Shown here: one piece after another, positions 1 to 9,023 of the stretch | Numbering within the stretch: the first letter of the stretch is position 1 | Layout of the letters: each line of letters starts with the position of its first letter | Assembly (NCBI GenBank): GCA_050743265.1 | Contig: JBOGEN010000107.1 | Span: 14,833 to 78,832 of the forward strand | Reading direction: 5' to 3' | Length of the DNA stretch: 64,000 nt | DNA from: JBOGEN01 sp050743265 | GTDB taxonomy: Bacteria; Actinomycetota; Actinomycetes; JBOGEN01 | The notes under the pieces: model-generated | Told to the model about the DNA's origin: nothing | Databases searched by the model: none | What the model saw: only the letters and a program-made list of their open reading frames with translations | Made by a program: the position numbers and the translations under genes

Positions 1-993
1 CTTCTGGGCAACCGCGCGGACCTCGTCCCTCGCCAGGGATCGCCCAGCATGACCCGTACGGCCTCTGAGCTCTCCGGCCTGGGGCTGCCCCAGGGGCTGC
101 GCATCGCCAGCCCGGCAGGCACGCCACCGAGGTTCCCCCGTCACGGGGCCTGGGGGGTCGGCGACCCGTTCTCCGGCCAGGTCCAGAGGCGATGGCTCTT
201 CTCGCCCCCGCGCCACGACCTGGTGCTCGTGGATGACGGGCTGGCCACGGTGCACCTGCTCGATCTGCTGTCCCGCCCGCGACCCGCGCCGATCGTCCGC
301 GCCCGTGCCCGACCCACCCCCGCCCGGGTCGCGCTCGCTCGCGTGACGGCCTCGCGGCTGCTTGCCGCGGCGAACGCCGGTCGGCTCGTGGTGTTCACGG
401 CCCTGGCGGTCGAGGACGGCCTGGCGCGAGAGGTGTCCGAGCTCGGCGTACGCCTCGTCCCTCACGACTTCGGCTGGCTTCGATCGCAGCCCAGCCCCGC
501 GGCGCCCAGCGAACGGCTGGTGGTTCTCGGTACGTCCCTCGTGGCCAATGGCCTGGTCCACGCGGAGCCCTACCTGGCGTGGATGCGGGAGCTCGCACGT
601 CACGGTGCGGTGGCCTACTACCCGCACCCCCGCGAGGACGCGCGCACACTGGACCGGCTGCGGGCGTATCCGGGTGTCGGCGTCAGGGACCTGGGGGCGC
701 CGGCGGAGGTGCAGCTTCGCGGTCTCGGGCCCCGCCACCGGCTGCTGAGCCTGCCCTCTACCGCCGTCACGTCGCTTCGTCTCCTTCTCGCCCCCGCAGG
801 GGCCGTCGTCGATGGCCTCAGGGTGCCGGAGGCCTGGTGGACAAGCCGGGTGCCGACCGAACTCCGTGCCCACCTCAACCTCACGGTCACGGGGGCTGAC
901 CAGGGCTGTCGGCGACAGGAGGCCCCTGCGCCACCGTCCCAAGGGATCCTCCCGCTGGACGCGGCCGCTCCCCGCGGGCTGCTCACCCCGTAG
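1..993 (+). CDS. Polysialyltransferase-like glycosyltransferase, 5' end outside the window
   Basis: The frame is open from base 1 with no stop before the first ATG at 49, and the residues before that ATG read as coding. The true start is therefore probably upstream, and the protein here lacks its N-terminus. The visible part has an acidic VDDGLA motif followed later by a YYPHPRE motif. This pair resembles the D/E-D/E-G and HP motifs of bacterial poly/sialyltransferases (GT52/PF07388-like families), which use CMP-sialic acid as donor. The neighbourhood (neuA, neuB, a second member of the family) supports transfer of sialic acid to a surface glycan. The last 30 residues are low-complexity. The acceptor cannot be deduced. 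If ATG 49 is used the protein is 314 aa. Confidence 0.7.
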   Translation, partial: LLGNRADLVPRQGSPSMTRTASELSGLGLPQGLRIASPAGTPPRFPRHGAWGVGDPFSGQVQRRWLFSPPRHDLVLVDDGLATVHLLDLLSRPRPAPIVRARARPTPARVALARVTASRLLAAANAGRLVVFTALAVEDGLAREVSELGVRLVPHDFGWLRSQPSPAAPSERLVVLGTSLVANGLVHAEPYLAWMRELARHGAVAYYPHPREDARTLDRLRAYPGVGVRDLGAPAEVQLRGLGPRHRLLSLPSTAVTSLRLLLAPAGAVVDGLRVPEAWWTSRVPTELRAHLNLTVTGADQGCRRQEAPAPPSQGILPLDAAAPRGLLTP

Positions 994-1023
994 CCACCTC
1001 TGCGAGGGCGACAGGAGGGAACG

Positions 1024-2415
1024 GTGAGCGACGTCAGCGCTGCGGCTGGGCACGTGACCACGCGCGTCCTGGCCGTGGCCGACTCCGACTCGTACCTGAA
1101 GTGGGCCGCAGCGCTGCTCGATGACCTCCCCGACCGGTGGGAGCGACGACTCGTCGTCGTGCGCTCGCCGATCGCGCCCACCTCACGACAGGTCGCCGCG
1201 GCGACCACTACGACCGGCAGGGCGGGACGCCCCCCACCGGTCGTGACGACCCGCGCCCTGCGGCGGCTTGCCGAGCGCTACCGACCGGATGCCCTGCTGC
1301 TGGCGTGTACGGGCCCGGTCGTGGACCTGCTGGCGAACGTGACGCTGACCGGGTTGAGCCGGCGACCGGTCCTGGTGTCCGGTCTGCCGGGCATCGCCGT
1401 TCCCGCCTCGGCGAGGGCTTGGCTGTACCGCTCGTCCGTCGACCTGGTCGTGGTGCACAGCCTGCGGGAGGTGTGCGACGTCACCGAGCTCGGCCATGCG
1501 CTGGGCGCAGCCGGGACGGTCGGACTGGCCCGGCTGCCCTTCCTCTCACGGAGCGGTGCGCCGGGCCACGGAGTCCGTGGCGAAGGGTCGCGCGACGGGC
1601 CCGCTGGCGCAGGTGCGTCCCGGCGGGACCAGGTGGTCTTCGCCGTCCAGTCCCTGGTGCCAGCCCGCGGAGAGGACCGCGAACGCGTCCTCCGCGCGCT
1701 TGCGGCGCTCGCCGAGCAGCGCCCTGACCTGAAGGTCGTGGTGAAGCTCCGGTCGACCGACGGGGAGATGCAGACCCATCGCGAGCACCTCCCGTACCGC
1801 GAGCTGTGGGACGGTCTCGTGGCCGCCGGAGACGTGCGCGCCGGTGCGGTGGTCTTCGAGACGGGCGAGATGCGCGGCCACCTGGAACGGGCCGCCGGGT
1901 TCGTGACAGTCGGCTCGACCGCGGCGCTCGAGGCGATCGCCATGTCCGTGCCTCTGCTGGTTCTCTCCGACTTCTGGGTCAGCGACGACCTGCTCAACGT
2001 GGCGTTCGAGGGCAGCGGCTGCCTGGGCACGCTCGCGGACCTGGAGAAGGCCGACTTCCGCGTTCCTGATCCCGGCTGGTGTGCCCGGAACTACTTCCAC
2101 GACGCGTGCGCCGCGACCTGGCAGGACCTGCTGGTCGGGCTGCTCGGTGAGGCGCGTGCGGAGCGCCTGCCCGAAGCCACCTCCCTCCTGCAGGACGGAG
2201 CGTCGGTCTCGCGCCGTCGCCGGGCGCGGCTTCGGCTGATGGTCCCGCCGTCGCTGTACCGCGTCGCCGTGCGCGCGTCCCGCTGGTGTACGCGGGCCAG
2301 CCGCAGGGTCGGCCGGGATCTTCGGCGGAGACCCACACGGGGGACGAGGACGCACGAGAACACGCCGTCCCGTGCAACGGCGGGGGTGCCACCTCCGGAC
2401 CGGGGCGCACCTTAG
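1024..2415 (+). CDS. DUF6716-type putative glycosyltransferase
   Basis: This is a 463-aa cytoplasmic protein starting at GTG 1024, behind an AGGAGGGA ribosome binding site 3 bases upstream. The N-terminal half has a Rossmann-like pattern (TRVLAVADSDSYLKW) and the C-terminal half has FVTVGSTAALEAIAMSVPLL, the layout of a GT-B glycosyltransferase donor site. It matches my memory of the actinobacterial DUF6716 putative glycosyltransferases found beside sialic acid genes. The arginine-rich last 70 residues look disordered. It sits 30 bp after the polysialyltransferase-like gene and probably shares its transcript. Donor and acceptor are unknown. Confidence 0.7.
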   Translation: MSDVSAAAGHVTTRVLAVADSDSYLKWAAALLDDLPDRWERRLVVVRSPIAPTSRQVAAATTTTGRAGRPPPVVTTRALRRLAERYRPDALLLACTGPVVDLLANVTLTGLSRRPVLVSGLPGIAVPASARAWLYRSSVDLVVVHSLREVCDVTELGHALGAAGTVGLARLPFLSRSGAPGHGVRGEGSRDGPAGAGASRRDQVVFAVQSLVPARGEDRERVLRALAALAEQRPDLKVVVKLRSTDGEMQTHREHLPYRELWDGLVAAGDVRAGAVVFETGEMRGHLERAAGFVTVGSTAALEAIAMSVPLLVLSDFWVSDDLLNVAFEGSGCLGTLADLEKADFRVPDPGWCARNYFHDACAATWQDLLVGLLGEARAERLPEATSLLQDGASVSRRRRARLRLMVPPSLYRVAVRASRWCTRASRRVGRDLRRRPTRGTRTHENTPSRATAGVPPPDRGAP

Positions 2416-2469
2416 GCGCAGCCACCTGACCCACGACGACCCCGCAAGCCGTCCCCCGAGGAGCGACCC

Positions 2470-3441
2470 ATGGAGTGGCGCCACACCCTGTGGCCCGAGA
2501 TCCGGATGGTCTACACCGCCACGCCCAAGGTCGCCAACACGTCGGTCAAGTCGACCCTCCTCCAGTCGTTCCACCCGGAGGCACCCCGCCGGAACCCGCA
2601 CGCCGAGATGCTCCCGTACCTGGAGGTTCACCCCACGGCGATCGCCAGGCGCTACCCCGACTTCCTGCACTTCGCCGTGGCCCGCGACCCCTTCGACAGG
2701 TTCGTCTCGTTCTTCGAGGACAGGGTCAAGGGCACGGGCTTCACCGAGCGGATCCAGCGGCTCGGCTTCGACCCGACGATGGGCTTCACCGAAGCAGCCG
2801 AGCTCGCCAGCACCATCTCCGACAGGCGGGCGGATCCCCACCTGCGCTCACAGTCCTTCCTCCTCACGGACCGCCGGGGACGGCTCAGACCCCATCTCGT
2901 GCTCCGGTTCGAGCGCATGAGTCAGGACTGGAGGCTGCTCTGCGCCCTGGCCGAGCAGCAGACCGGCCACAAGCCCGGTCCGCTCCCGCACCGGCGTGTG
3001 TCCGAACGCCGGGACATCGCGTCCTACTACGACGACGAGACGCTGGGCCTGGTCGCCGAGCGATTCCGTACGGACTTCGAGCTGCTCGGCTATCCCACGC
3101 GGCCGCTCGTCACGTCCGAGTCAGCCACCGAGGACGCCGACCCAGCCGGCCACGCACTCCTGCAGGCCCTCGCGGCCGGCGGCAGCACCGTGCTCGACCT
3201 GAGTGCACCGTCCCGGAGCCGAGCGGTCGCCGTCGAGGCAGGGGGCGGGTACTACCTCGGGGTGGTGAGCGGTTCGGCCGTCGGGCAGCTGACCGACGTC
3301 CGTGTCCTGAAGGACGGGCGAGTTCCCGACTCGGCGTTCGACGTGCTCGTGGTCAACGGGCGCGACGCACGTCTGTTCGGCACGTATCGGTGGCTCCGCG
3401 CGAGATTCGCGTCCAGTGGGCGCACCGTCATCACCGTCTGA
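2470..3441 (+). CDS. Sulfotransferase (carbohydrate sulfotransferase, Sulfotransfer_2 type)
   Basis: This 323-aa protein has the PAPS-binding signatures of carbohydrate sulfotransferases. A 5'-phosphosulfate loop lies at residues 18-28 (TPKVANTSVKS), and a 3'-phosphate site has Arg72 and Ser80 in ARDPFDRFVS. It would transfer sulfate from PAPS to a hydroxyl on a glycan. The C-terminal 100 residues go beyond the catalytic fold and contain a small repeat-free domain I do not recognise. GAGGAG lies about 7 bases before the ATG. Its place in a sialic acid locus suggests the glycan is sulfated. Confidence 0.82.
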   Translation: MEWRHTLWPEIRMVYTATPKVANTSVKSTLLQSFHPEAPRRNPHAEMLPYLEVHPTAIARRYPDFLHFAVARDPFDRFVSFFEDRVKGTGFTERIQRLGFDPTMGFTEAAELASTISDRRADPHLRSQSFLLTDRRGRLRPHLVLRFERMSQDWRLLCALAEQQTGHKPGPLPHRRVSERRDIASYYDDETLGLVAERFRTDFELLGYPTRPLVTSESATEDADPAGHALLQALAAGGSTVLDLSAPSRSRAVAVEAGGGYYLGVVSGSAVGQLTDVRVLKDGRVPDSAFDVLVVNGRDARLFGTYRWLRARFASSGRTVITV

Positions 3442-3480
3442 GCTGCGTCACCCGACCACCGCGAGGAGGCCTTGGAGCAG

Positions 3481-4356
3481 ATGCGGATCCACGTCCACGT
3501 CGGCGTGCACAAGACGGCTACGACGTACGTCCAGGGAGTGCTGCGACACAACCTCATGGCGCTCAACGAGGCCGGCGTCGGGTACGTGCCGATGGGCACG
3601 CTCCGCCGGTGGGTCACCCGCCAGCTCATGGCGTATCACCCCGAAGACTTCGAGATCGAGCAGCACCTCGACCGGTTCTTCCCCCACGGTGTGCCCGACC
3701 AGGTCACAGGTCTCGTCCTCTCGGACGAGAACCTGCTCGGTGACTGCCAGACCTTCGTCCGCACCGGCTGCCCGTACCCACGGCTGGAGGACCGGCTCGG
3801 GCAGCTCGGCCGCCTGCTGTCCGGGCACGAGGTGTCGCTGTTCTGTGCCATTCGTGGGTACGAGTCGTTTCCTGCCTCGGCCTACTGCGAGGGCATGCGT
3901 CACGCGGGATTCGTTCCCTTCACCGAGTTCGAGAGCCGGATCGACTGGCAGGCGTTGCACTGGCCGGTGATCCTCGAGCGCATGGAGCGGGCGCTGCGCC
4001 CCACGGAGCTCAGGGTCTGGCGGCTGGAGGACTTCCGCGGCCACGCCGGCCAGATCACCTCCGACCTCGCGTTCGGCCAGCGTCTGCTGATGGCGGTCGA
4101 CACCCGGCGAGCAGAGCGCCAGTCCTTCTCGCACCTCGCGGTCGACGCCCTGCACGCCGTGGCCGAACGCCTTGGCCAGGACGTCGCATCAGAACTCGTG
4201 CGCCCGGTCAGCGACGCCCTGCCGAAGGGTCCTGACCGGCCGGCCTTCACTCCCTGGACCGGGGACCGGGTCGAGCGCCTTCGGGCGCGTTACGCCGAGA
4301 ACTGCCGGGCCATCCCCCGGCACCGCTGGGTGGTCCCGCCGTCCTCTCACGGCTGA
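3481..4356 (+). CDS. Second sulfotransferase-like protein
   Basis: This is a protein of about 291 aa. It opens with the P-loop-like HVGVHKTATTYVQ segment, a known variant of the PAPS 5'-phosphosulfate loop in bacterial sulfotransferases, here within the first 20 residues. It is unrelated in detail to the preceding sulfotransferase, so two sulfation steps are possible. I place the start at ATG 3481. A TTG at 3472 is in frame, but the AGGAGG at 3464-3469 would be only two bases from it, against 11 from the ATG. The last 110 bp overlap the 3' end of the convergent gene on the other strand. Confidence 0.72.
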   Translation: MRIHVHVGVHKTATTYVQGVLRHNLMALNEAGVGYVPMGTLRRWVTRQLMAYHPEDFEIEQHLDRFFPHGVPDQVTGLVLSDENLLGDCQTFVRTGCPYPRLEDRLGQLGRLLSGHEVSLFCAIRGYESFPASAYCEGMRHAGFVPFTEFESRIDWQALHWPVILERMERALRPTELRVWRLEDFRGHAGQITSDLAFGQRLLMAVDTRRAERQSFSHLAVDALHAVAERLGQDVASELVRPVSDALPKGPDRPAFTPWTGDRVERLRARYAENCRAIPRHRWVVPPSSHG

Positions 4357-5707
4357 GGCGGCGAGCGAGTCTGCCGCCGACGCGGCGCGCCCGGGCGGCA
4401 AGGCGGTACGACGTGGACGCCACGCGCATCAGGGGGCGACCCGCGCCGAACAGTCCCAGGAGAAGCACCTGGTCGCGCCCGATGTAGGGTCGCGCAGCCT
4501 CCTCACCCTGCTGCCGTACGAGGCTCTCGGCGTCCTCGCGGAGCCAGGGGTAGAGGGTCGGCTGCATGCAGTACGCCACCGCGCTGACGAGCCGCTGGCC
4601 TTCGCCGGACACCTGGCCGGGGGCCACGTACGGCTCGCTGATCCCCTCCGACGTCAGACGAGGCAGGAGAGCGTGCACGACCGTGGCCGGGATCCGGTTG
4701 CTGTTGGGGTATGGCGCGAGACGCCCGAGGACGACGTCCGCACCGTAGGACGCGGCCGTCAGGCCATAGAGCTGGGCAGCCGTCGCCGCACCCGTGGAGA
4801 AGCAGGTCGAGACCAGCGTCGGGAGCAGCGTGTCGTAGAGGACCTCGGCGGGTGCCGGTGCCGTGCTGACCTTGACGGTCACGCCCGCCTCCCGCGCGCC
4901 CTCGACCAGGCGCCTCACCGACGTGGGAGCCGCAGCCGGATGGGGCTTGAAGATCACCGGCCCCTGACGCACACGCCCCGTGCGCACGAGGAGGTCATGG
5001 TGGAGCCGAGCCTCCTCGGCTTCGCTGAGGACTCCAAGCGCGGAGAGGTACTGCCCGAGCACGACGGAGGCCGCCCCCCGCAGCCCGCGCAACTCGTCCT
5101 CGACCAGCGGTGCACATTCCGCCGCCACCTCTGCCAGCACGGCACGCAGCGGCGCGGGATCGACGCACCGTGACGGCACCCGGAACTCGCTGAGAAGCAC
5201 CGGCGTGAGACCCGGCACCAGGTCCACGTGCATGAGCTGCTCGACTCTCGTCCCCACGGACATGGGGAGCCTGTTGCGCGTGGGGCCGTAGGTCATGAGG
5301 CCGTCGGAGACGACGTGGAGCGGGCTGTCGGGGAACAGCGCCGCCAGGGCCAGAGCGGGGTTGACCTGGATCGCCTCGACGACGAGTGCGGGGTCCTCCG
5401 TGCCCAACCCCCAGTGCTCACGGAGCAGCCGCTGCAGGAGCAGGGCGTCGTCGGAGTGCGGCGACCACTCGTGTGCGTGGTACGGGTAGATGAGGTCGTT
5501 CCACGAGAGCACCTCGTCGAAGCGCTTGAGCAGCGCACCGAACCCCGGTGACTCGTCCAGCGCCGGCTGCGTCTCCGGCGCGTACGCGCTCGAGTAGAGC
5601 ACGAGCACCCTGCTCTGGGGGCGGCCCTCGTCGAACCGTCCCTCGTCGATCGCCGCCGCCATCGTCGCGACGGTGAGGGAGGTGCTGGCGAGGAAGATCT
5701 GGGTCAC
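4247..5707 (-). CDS. Polysialyltransferase family glycosyltransferase (PF07388-like)
   Basis: This is a 486-aa protein. SDG at residues 134-136 and KPHP at 254-257 correspond to the D/E-D/E-G and HP catalytic motifs of bacterial polysialyltransferases, which use CMP-sialic acid. The N-terminus (MTQIFLASTSLTV) is the usual beta strand of the first Rossmann domain. Its ATG overlaps the stop of the upstream GT2 gene (ATGA), so the two are translationally coupled in the neuA-neuB-GT2 operon. The C-terminal 40 residues are Arg/Gly/Pro-rich and lie in the 110-bp overlap with the convergent sulfotransferase gene. That tail may not matter functionally. A different nonulosonate linkage is possible. 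Confidence 0.8.
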   Translation of the reverse strand: MTQIFLASTSLTVATMAAAIDEGRFDEGRPQSRVLVLYSSAYAPETQPALDESPGFGALLKRFDEVLSWNDLIYPYHAHEWSPHSDDALLLQRLLREHWGLGTEDPALVVEAIQVNPALALAALFPDSPLHVVSDGLMTYGPTRNRLPMSVGTRVEQLMHVDLVPGLTPVLLSEFRVPSRCVDPAPLRAVLAEVAAECAPLVEDELRGLRGAASVVLGQYLSALGVLSEAEEARLHHDLLVRTGRVRQGPVIFKPHPAAAPTSVRRLVEGAREAGVTVKVSTAPAPAEVLYDTLLPTLVSTCFSTGAATAAQLYGLTAASYGADVVLGRLAPYPNSNRIPATVVHALLPRLTSEGISEPYVAPGQVSGEGQRLVSAVAYCMQPTLYPWLREDAESLVRQQGEEAARPYIGRDQVLLLGLFGAGRPLMRVASTSYRLAARARRVGGRLARRLSRERTAGPPSGAGGWPGSSRRNAPEGARPGPRSRE

Positions 5708-6681
5708 AGCGGCATCCTCATGACGTTCGGGAGGCCCAGCCGCAGCAGGTCCAGAGCCCGGCCCCGGCGGCCCATCCCCGAGAGCACCGACGCGCGGAGC
5801 CCCGCGTCCACCCGTCTCAGTGACTGGCGCGCGAGCCGGTGGTGCTCGTGGCGGAGTCCTGCCGTCATGCGCTTCTCGTGACGCAGGTGGTGGGCCATCA
5901 CGCTGAAGTACGAACGCAACGCCTTGGGCAGCAGGACGTCGGCCTCGGGGTCCGCGGCGGCCTCGGCCAGGACGATCTCGAAGCTGCGGATGTAGTCGAG
6001 CTGGCGGCGGTCACCGATCTGGGTGAGCGAGCTGGAAACGCCTCGCCGGTACATGTGACCCAGCACCGATGCCACGCCGTACGACTCGGCGCGGCGGTGC
6101 AGTCGCCACACCCACGGTCGGTCCTCGGCCGTGTGCAGGCCCGAGTCGAAGCGGAGCAGGCCGCCGTCGAGCAGTCTGCGGTCGAACACCCCTGCCCACG
6201 CGTACGCGTAGTCGACCATCGTGGTCTCGGTGGCCGGGTTGATCGACGAGCGGGGGTCGAGCGGGCGGTTCCTGCGCCCCTCCGGAGCCCGCGACACCAC
6301 CCGGCGTTTGTCGAGGACCTTCACGTGGTCGACCCGGACGAAGTCGACACCCAGGCGTTCTATCGCGTGGACCATGCCGTCGAGCGTGCCCGGGGCCAGC
6401 CAGTCGTCCCCGTCAAGGAACGCGATGTAGCGTCCCTCGGCGCGGTCAAGGCCGTCGTTACGTGCGCCGGCGAGGCCGTGGGCCTGCGCGTTGCGAACCA
6501 CCTCTAGGCCGGGAACCCGGCCGCGGAACGACTCGACGATCTCGGGAGTGTCGTCGCTCGAGGCGTCGTCGACGAGGATGACCTGGTCGTCGTGGCCGAC
6601 GTTGCGCGCGAGGCTGGTCAGGCACGGGGCGATGTAGGGCGCCACGTCGCGGACGGGAACGACGAGCGTCAGGCGGGTCAC
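5704..6681 (-). CDS. GT2 family glycosyltransferase
   Basis: This is a 325-aa GT-A enzyme with the classical start LTLVVPVRDV, the nucleotide-binding DDASSDD around residues 38-44, and the metal-binding FLDGDD at 88-93. No membrane segments are seen. I chose the GTG at 6681 because it lies two bases after the neuB stop and directly precedes the conserved first strand. An open frame continues upstream only as an out-of-phase read of neuB. The gene overlaps the next one by 4 bases. Its role in the operon is probably to add a neutral sugar to the same glycan. The sugar donor is not predictable. Confidence 0.85.
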   Translation of the reverse strand: MTRLTLVVPVRDVAPYIAPCLTSLARNVGHDDQVILVDDASSDDTPEIVESFRGRVPGLEVVRNAQAHGLAGARNDGLDRAEGRYIAFLDGDDWLAPGTLDGMVHAIERLGVDFVRVDHVKVLDKRRVVSRAPEGRRNRPLDPRSSINPATETTMVDYAYAWAGVFDRRLLDGGLLRFDSGLHTAEDRPWVWRLHRRAESYGVASVLGHMYRRGVSSSLTQIGDRRQLDYIRSFEIVLAEAAADPEADVLLPKALRSYFSVMAHHLRHEKRMTAGLRHEHHRLARQSLRRVDAGLRASVLSGMGRRGRALDLLRLGLPNVMRMPL

Positions 6682-6683
6682 GG

Positions 6684-7568
6684 TCAGGAAACCCGCCGCA
6701 GCTTCTGCATGGGCCCGAACTCGGACTCGTACACCTGCTTGACGCCGTCGCCCAGCGCCCTCTCGATGACGCGGATGTCCCGCACGAGTCGCATGAGCCC
6801 GGGGGGCTCCACCGAGGCGGCCTGGTCCGAACCCCACATGGCGCGGTCGAGGGTGATGTGGCGCTCGACGAGGCACGCGCCCATGCCCACCGCGGCCAGC
6901 GTCCCCTGCAACCCGGTCTCGTGGCCGGAGTACCCCACCGGGACACCGAACTCGGCGCCCAGGGTGTGGATCATGCGCAGGTTCAGCTCGTGCGGGGGGC
7001 ACGGGTACGTGCTGGTGGAGTGCGTGAGGACGCAGCGGTCCTTCGGCACGAGGTCGACGGCCGCGCGGATCTGCTCCATGGTCGACATCCCCGTCGACAG
7101 GATCAGCGCGCCCGGCTCCTGGGCCTTCCGCTTGATCAGCGCGTGGTCGGTGATGCACGCACTTGCCACCTTGTACGCTGGGACGCTGAACTCGCTGATG
7201 AAGTCCACGGACGGCTCGTCCCAGCAGGAGGCGAACCAGGTCATCCCCGTCTGCCGGCAGTACGCGTCGACCTCGGCGTACCCGTCGTGGTCGAACTCCA
7301 CCTGGTGCCGGTACTCCAGGTAGGTCATCCGGCCCCACGGGGTCTCCCGCTCGATGTCCCACTGCTCCGGTGGCACGCAGATCTCTGGCGTCCGCTTCTG
7401 GAACTTCACCGCGTCGCACCCCGCGAGGCGTGCAGTGTCGATCAGCTGCTTGGCGACGGCGAGGTCACCGTTGTGGTTGATTCCGATCTCTGCGACGACG
7501 CAGACCGGGTGACCTGGTCCGACGAGCGAGTCGCCGATCCGGACGGCATCGAAGGTTGCCTGTGCCAT
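6684..7568 (-). CDS. neuB: N-acetylneuraminate (nonulosonate) synthase, short form without SAF domain
   Basis: NeuB condenses phosphoenolpyruvate with an N-acylmannosamine-type sugar to make sialic acid. The 294-aa protein shows the family's TIM-barrel signatures: EIGINHNGD (27-35), AVKFQKR, a WFASCWD strand, LSTGMS, VGYSGHE and the substrate/metal motif ERHITLDRAMWGSD. It ends soon after the barrel, so the C-terminal antifreeze-like SAF domain of the usual ~345-aa enzymes is missing. The start ATG lies inside the 3' end of neuA, with a 127-bp overlap. The specific product (Neu5Ac or another nonulosonate) cannot be told from the sequence. Confidence 0.9.
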   Translation of the reverse strand: MAQATFDAVRIGDSLVGPGHPVCVVAEIGINHNGDLAVAKQLIDTARLAGCDAVKFQKRTPEICVPPEQWDIERETPWGRMTYLEYRHQVEFDHDGYAEVDAYCRQTGMTWFASCWDEPSVDFISEFSVPAYKVASACITDHALIKRKAQEPGALILSTGMSTMEQIRAAVDLVPKDRCVLTHSTSTYPCPPHELNLRMIHTLGAEFGVPVGYSGHETGLQGTLAAVGMGACLVERHITLDRAMWGSDQAASVEPPGLMRLVRDIRVIERALGDGVKQVYESEFGPMQKLRRVS

Positions 7569-8860
7569 ATCGAGTTCCCTTCCGGTGAAACGAGCGAGTC
7601 AGGGTCGGGTGTGGGAGTGGTCGCCGTGTCGCCGCCTGCGGGCGCGTACAGGGGAAGCAGCAGGTCGCACAGCTCGCGCAGCGCACCGTTGCCTCCGTCC
7701 CGGCGGAGGACGAGGTCGCAGGCGGCCAGGGCCTCGCGTGCGGCGTCGGCGACCGCCACCGACGTTCCGGCGGCCGCCATGCACTCCAGGTCGTTCACGT
7801 CGTTGCCGACGAACCAGACGTCATCGAGGGGGACCGACGACTCGACGGCCAGCCGGTGCAGCGCCTCGGCCTTCGCGTCCCGGAGACCCTGGACGCATTC
7901 GAGGCCGAGCTTCGCGCATCGTGCCCCGACCACCGGGTTCACCTCACTGGACAGGACCACGATGCGCACGTGCTCACGGAGGCGGGCCAGTCCGTGCCCG
8001 TCTCCGCGGTGGCAGATGACAGCCTCCCGCCCGTCCTGGTCCACGACGACGCGGTTGTCGGTGAACACCCCGTCGAAGTCGAGGAGGAGCAGGCGCGGCG
8101 GGGAAAGGTGGGCGGGCAGCCGCCGCTCGACGAGACCTGCTGCGGCGCGGACAAGAGCAAGGTCCTCGGGTGTGTCGATCTCAGGCAGGTGCGGGACGTC
8201 GACCGCCACCCCCTCCACGCGCCCATGGAACCGGGTCCCGGTCCGCCACAGACCGCCGACGGTGAAGGCGTAGACGCCGCCGTTCTCGAGCAGCTGCGGG
8301 GAGACGTCCTGGCGGCGTGCTCGGGGGAGTGACGCATCGTGGTTGACGCCCTCCGATCCGTCCGCCGTGGCACTCCAGAGGAACCCGTGGAAGGGCGCGG
8401 CCGAGAAGGCGCTGTCCGCGGTACCGGTGAGGACGGGTTCGAGCACCGCGTCGATGTGTGCCCCGGTGGTGGAGGTGGTGGTGCACTGCAGAAGTGCAAC
8501 GAACCACGGCGTGAGCCCGTCCGCGTACAGGGTGTCCACCGCGTGACGCACCGCGTCTTCACTGCTGCTCTCGTCCCCCGAGATGGTGGAGGGGCGCGTG
8601 ATCACGGTCGCGCCGACTCGCGCTGCCTCCTTGGCGATCGCCGGCTCGTCCGTGCTGACGACGACGAGTTCGATCGAGGCCGCCTCCCGGGCGGCGAGCA
8701 CCGTGTGTGCCACCAGGCTCAACCCGCCGACGGTGGCGAGGTTCTTGCCCGGCACTCCCTTGGAGCCGCCCCGCGCGGGGATGACCGCCACGGTGGTCAC
8801 GGCGTCCGCGTGCGGCGTCTGTGCTGGGGAGGTGCCGTCCCACGGCTGACGTACTGGCAC
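7442..8860 (-). CDS. neuA: CMP-nonulosonate cytidylyltransferase fused to a KdsC-like HAD phosphatase
   Basis: This is a bifunctional 472-aa protein. Residues 22-235 form the cytidylyltransferase with the CTP loop PARGGSKGVPGKN (28-40). Residues 255-400 form a HAD phosphatase with nucleophile motif DFDGVFTD (Asp261, Asp263) and a later GNDVNDLECM. It would remove a phosphate from a sialic acid 9-phosphate-like intermediate and then activate the sugar as the CMP donor. The last ~45 residues are an out-of-frame read of neuB and carry no domain. The GTG at 8860 is preferred because GAAGGGA lies upstream. An internal GTG at 8800 has no ribosome binding site. It is the first gene of the operon. 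Confidence 0.9.
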   Translation of the reverse strand: MPVRQPWDGTSPAQTPHADAVTTVAVIPARGGSKGVPGKNLATVGGLSLVAHTVLAAREAASIELVVVSTDEPAIAKEAARVGATVITRPSTISGDESSSEDAVRHAVDTLYADGLTPWFVALLQCTTTSTTGAHIDAVLEPVLTGTADSAFSAAPFHGFLWSATADGSEGVNHDASLPRARRQDVSPQLLENGGVYAFTVGGLWRTGTRFHGRVEGVAVDVPHLPEIDTPEDLALVRAAAGLVERRLPAHLSPPRLLLLDFDGVFTDNRVVVDQDGREAVICHRGDGHGLARLREHVRIVVLSSEVNPVVGARCAKLGLECVQGLRDAKAEALHRLAVESSVPLDDVWFVGNDVNDLECMAAAGTSVAVADAAREALAACDLVLRRDGGNGALRELCDLLLPLYAPAGGDTATTPTPDPDSLVSPEGNSIWHRQPSMPSGSATRSSDQVTRSASSQRSESTTTVTSPSPSS

Positions 8861-9023
8861 ACCCGTCCCTTCTTCGCGGAGCCGACTGGTTCAGACACTG
8901 GCGAAGCCAGGTCGACGCCGCGTGAACGGACGGGGACCGCCCGGCCAGCAGCACATTCACAGTGAGAAGCCCGCGCCCCGTGCGGATCTTGGGGGAGTCC
9001 CACGGGTCGGCACACTGGGCCCT

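Noticed and set aside
6682..7419. An N-terminal extension of the GT2 glycosyltransferase into neuB
   Set aside because: The residues are an out-of-frame read of neuB. The GT2 fold starts at GTG 6681.
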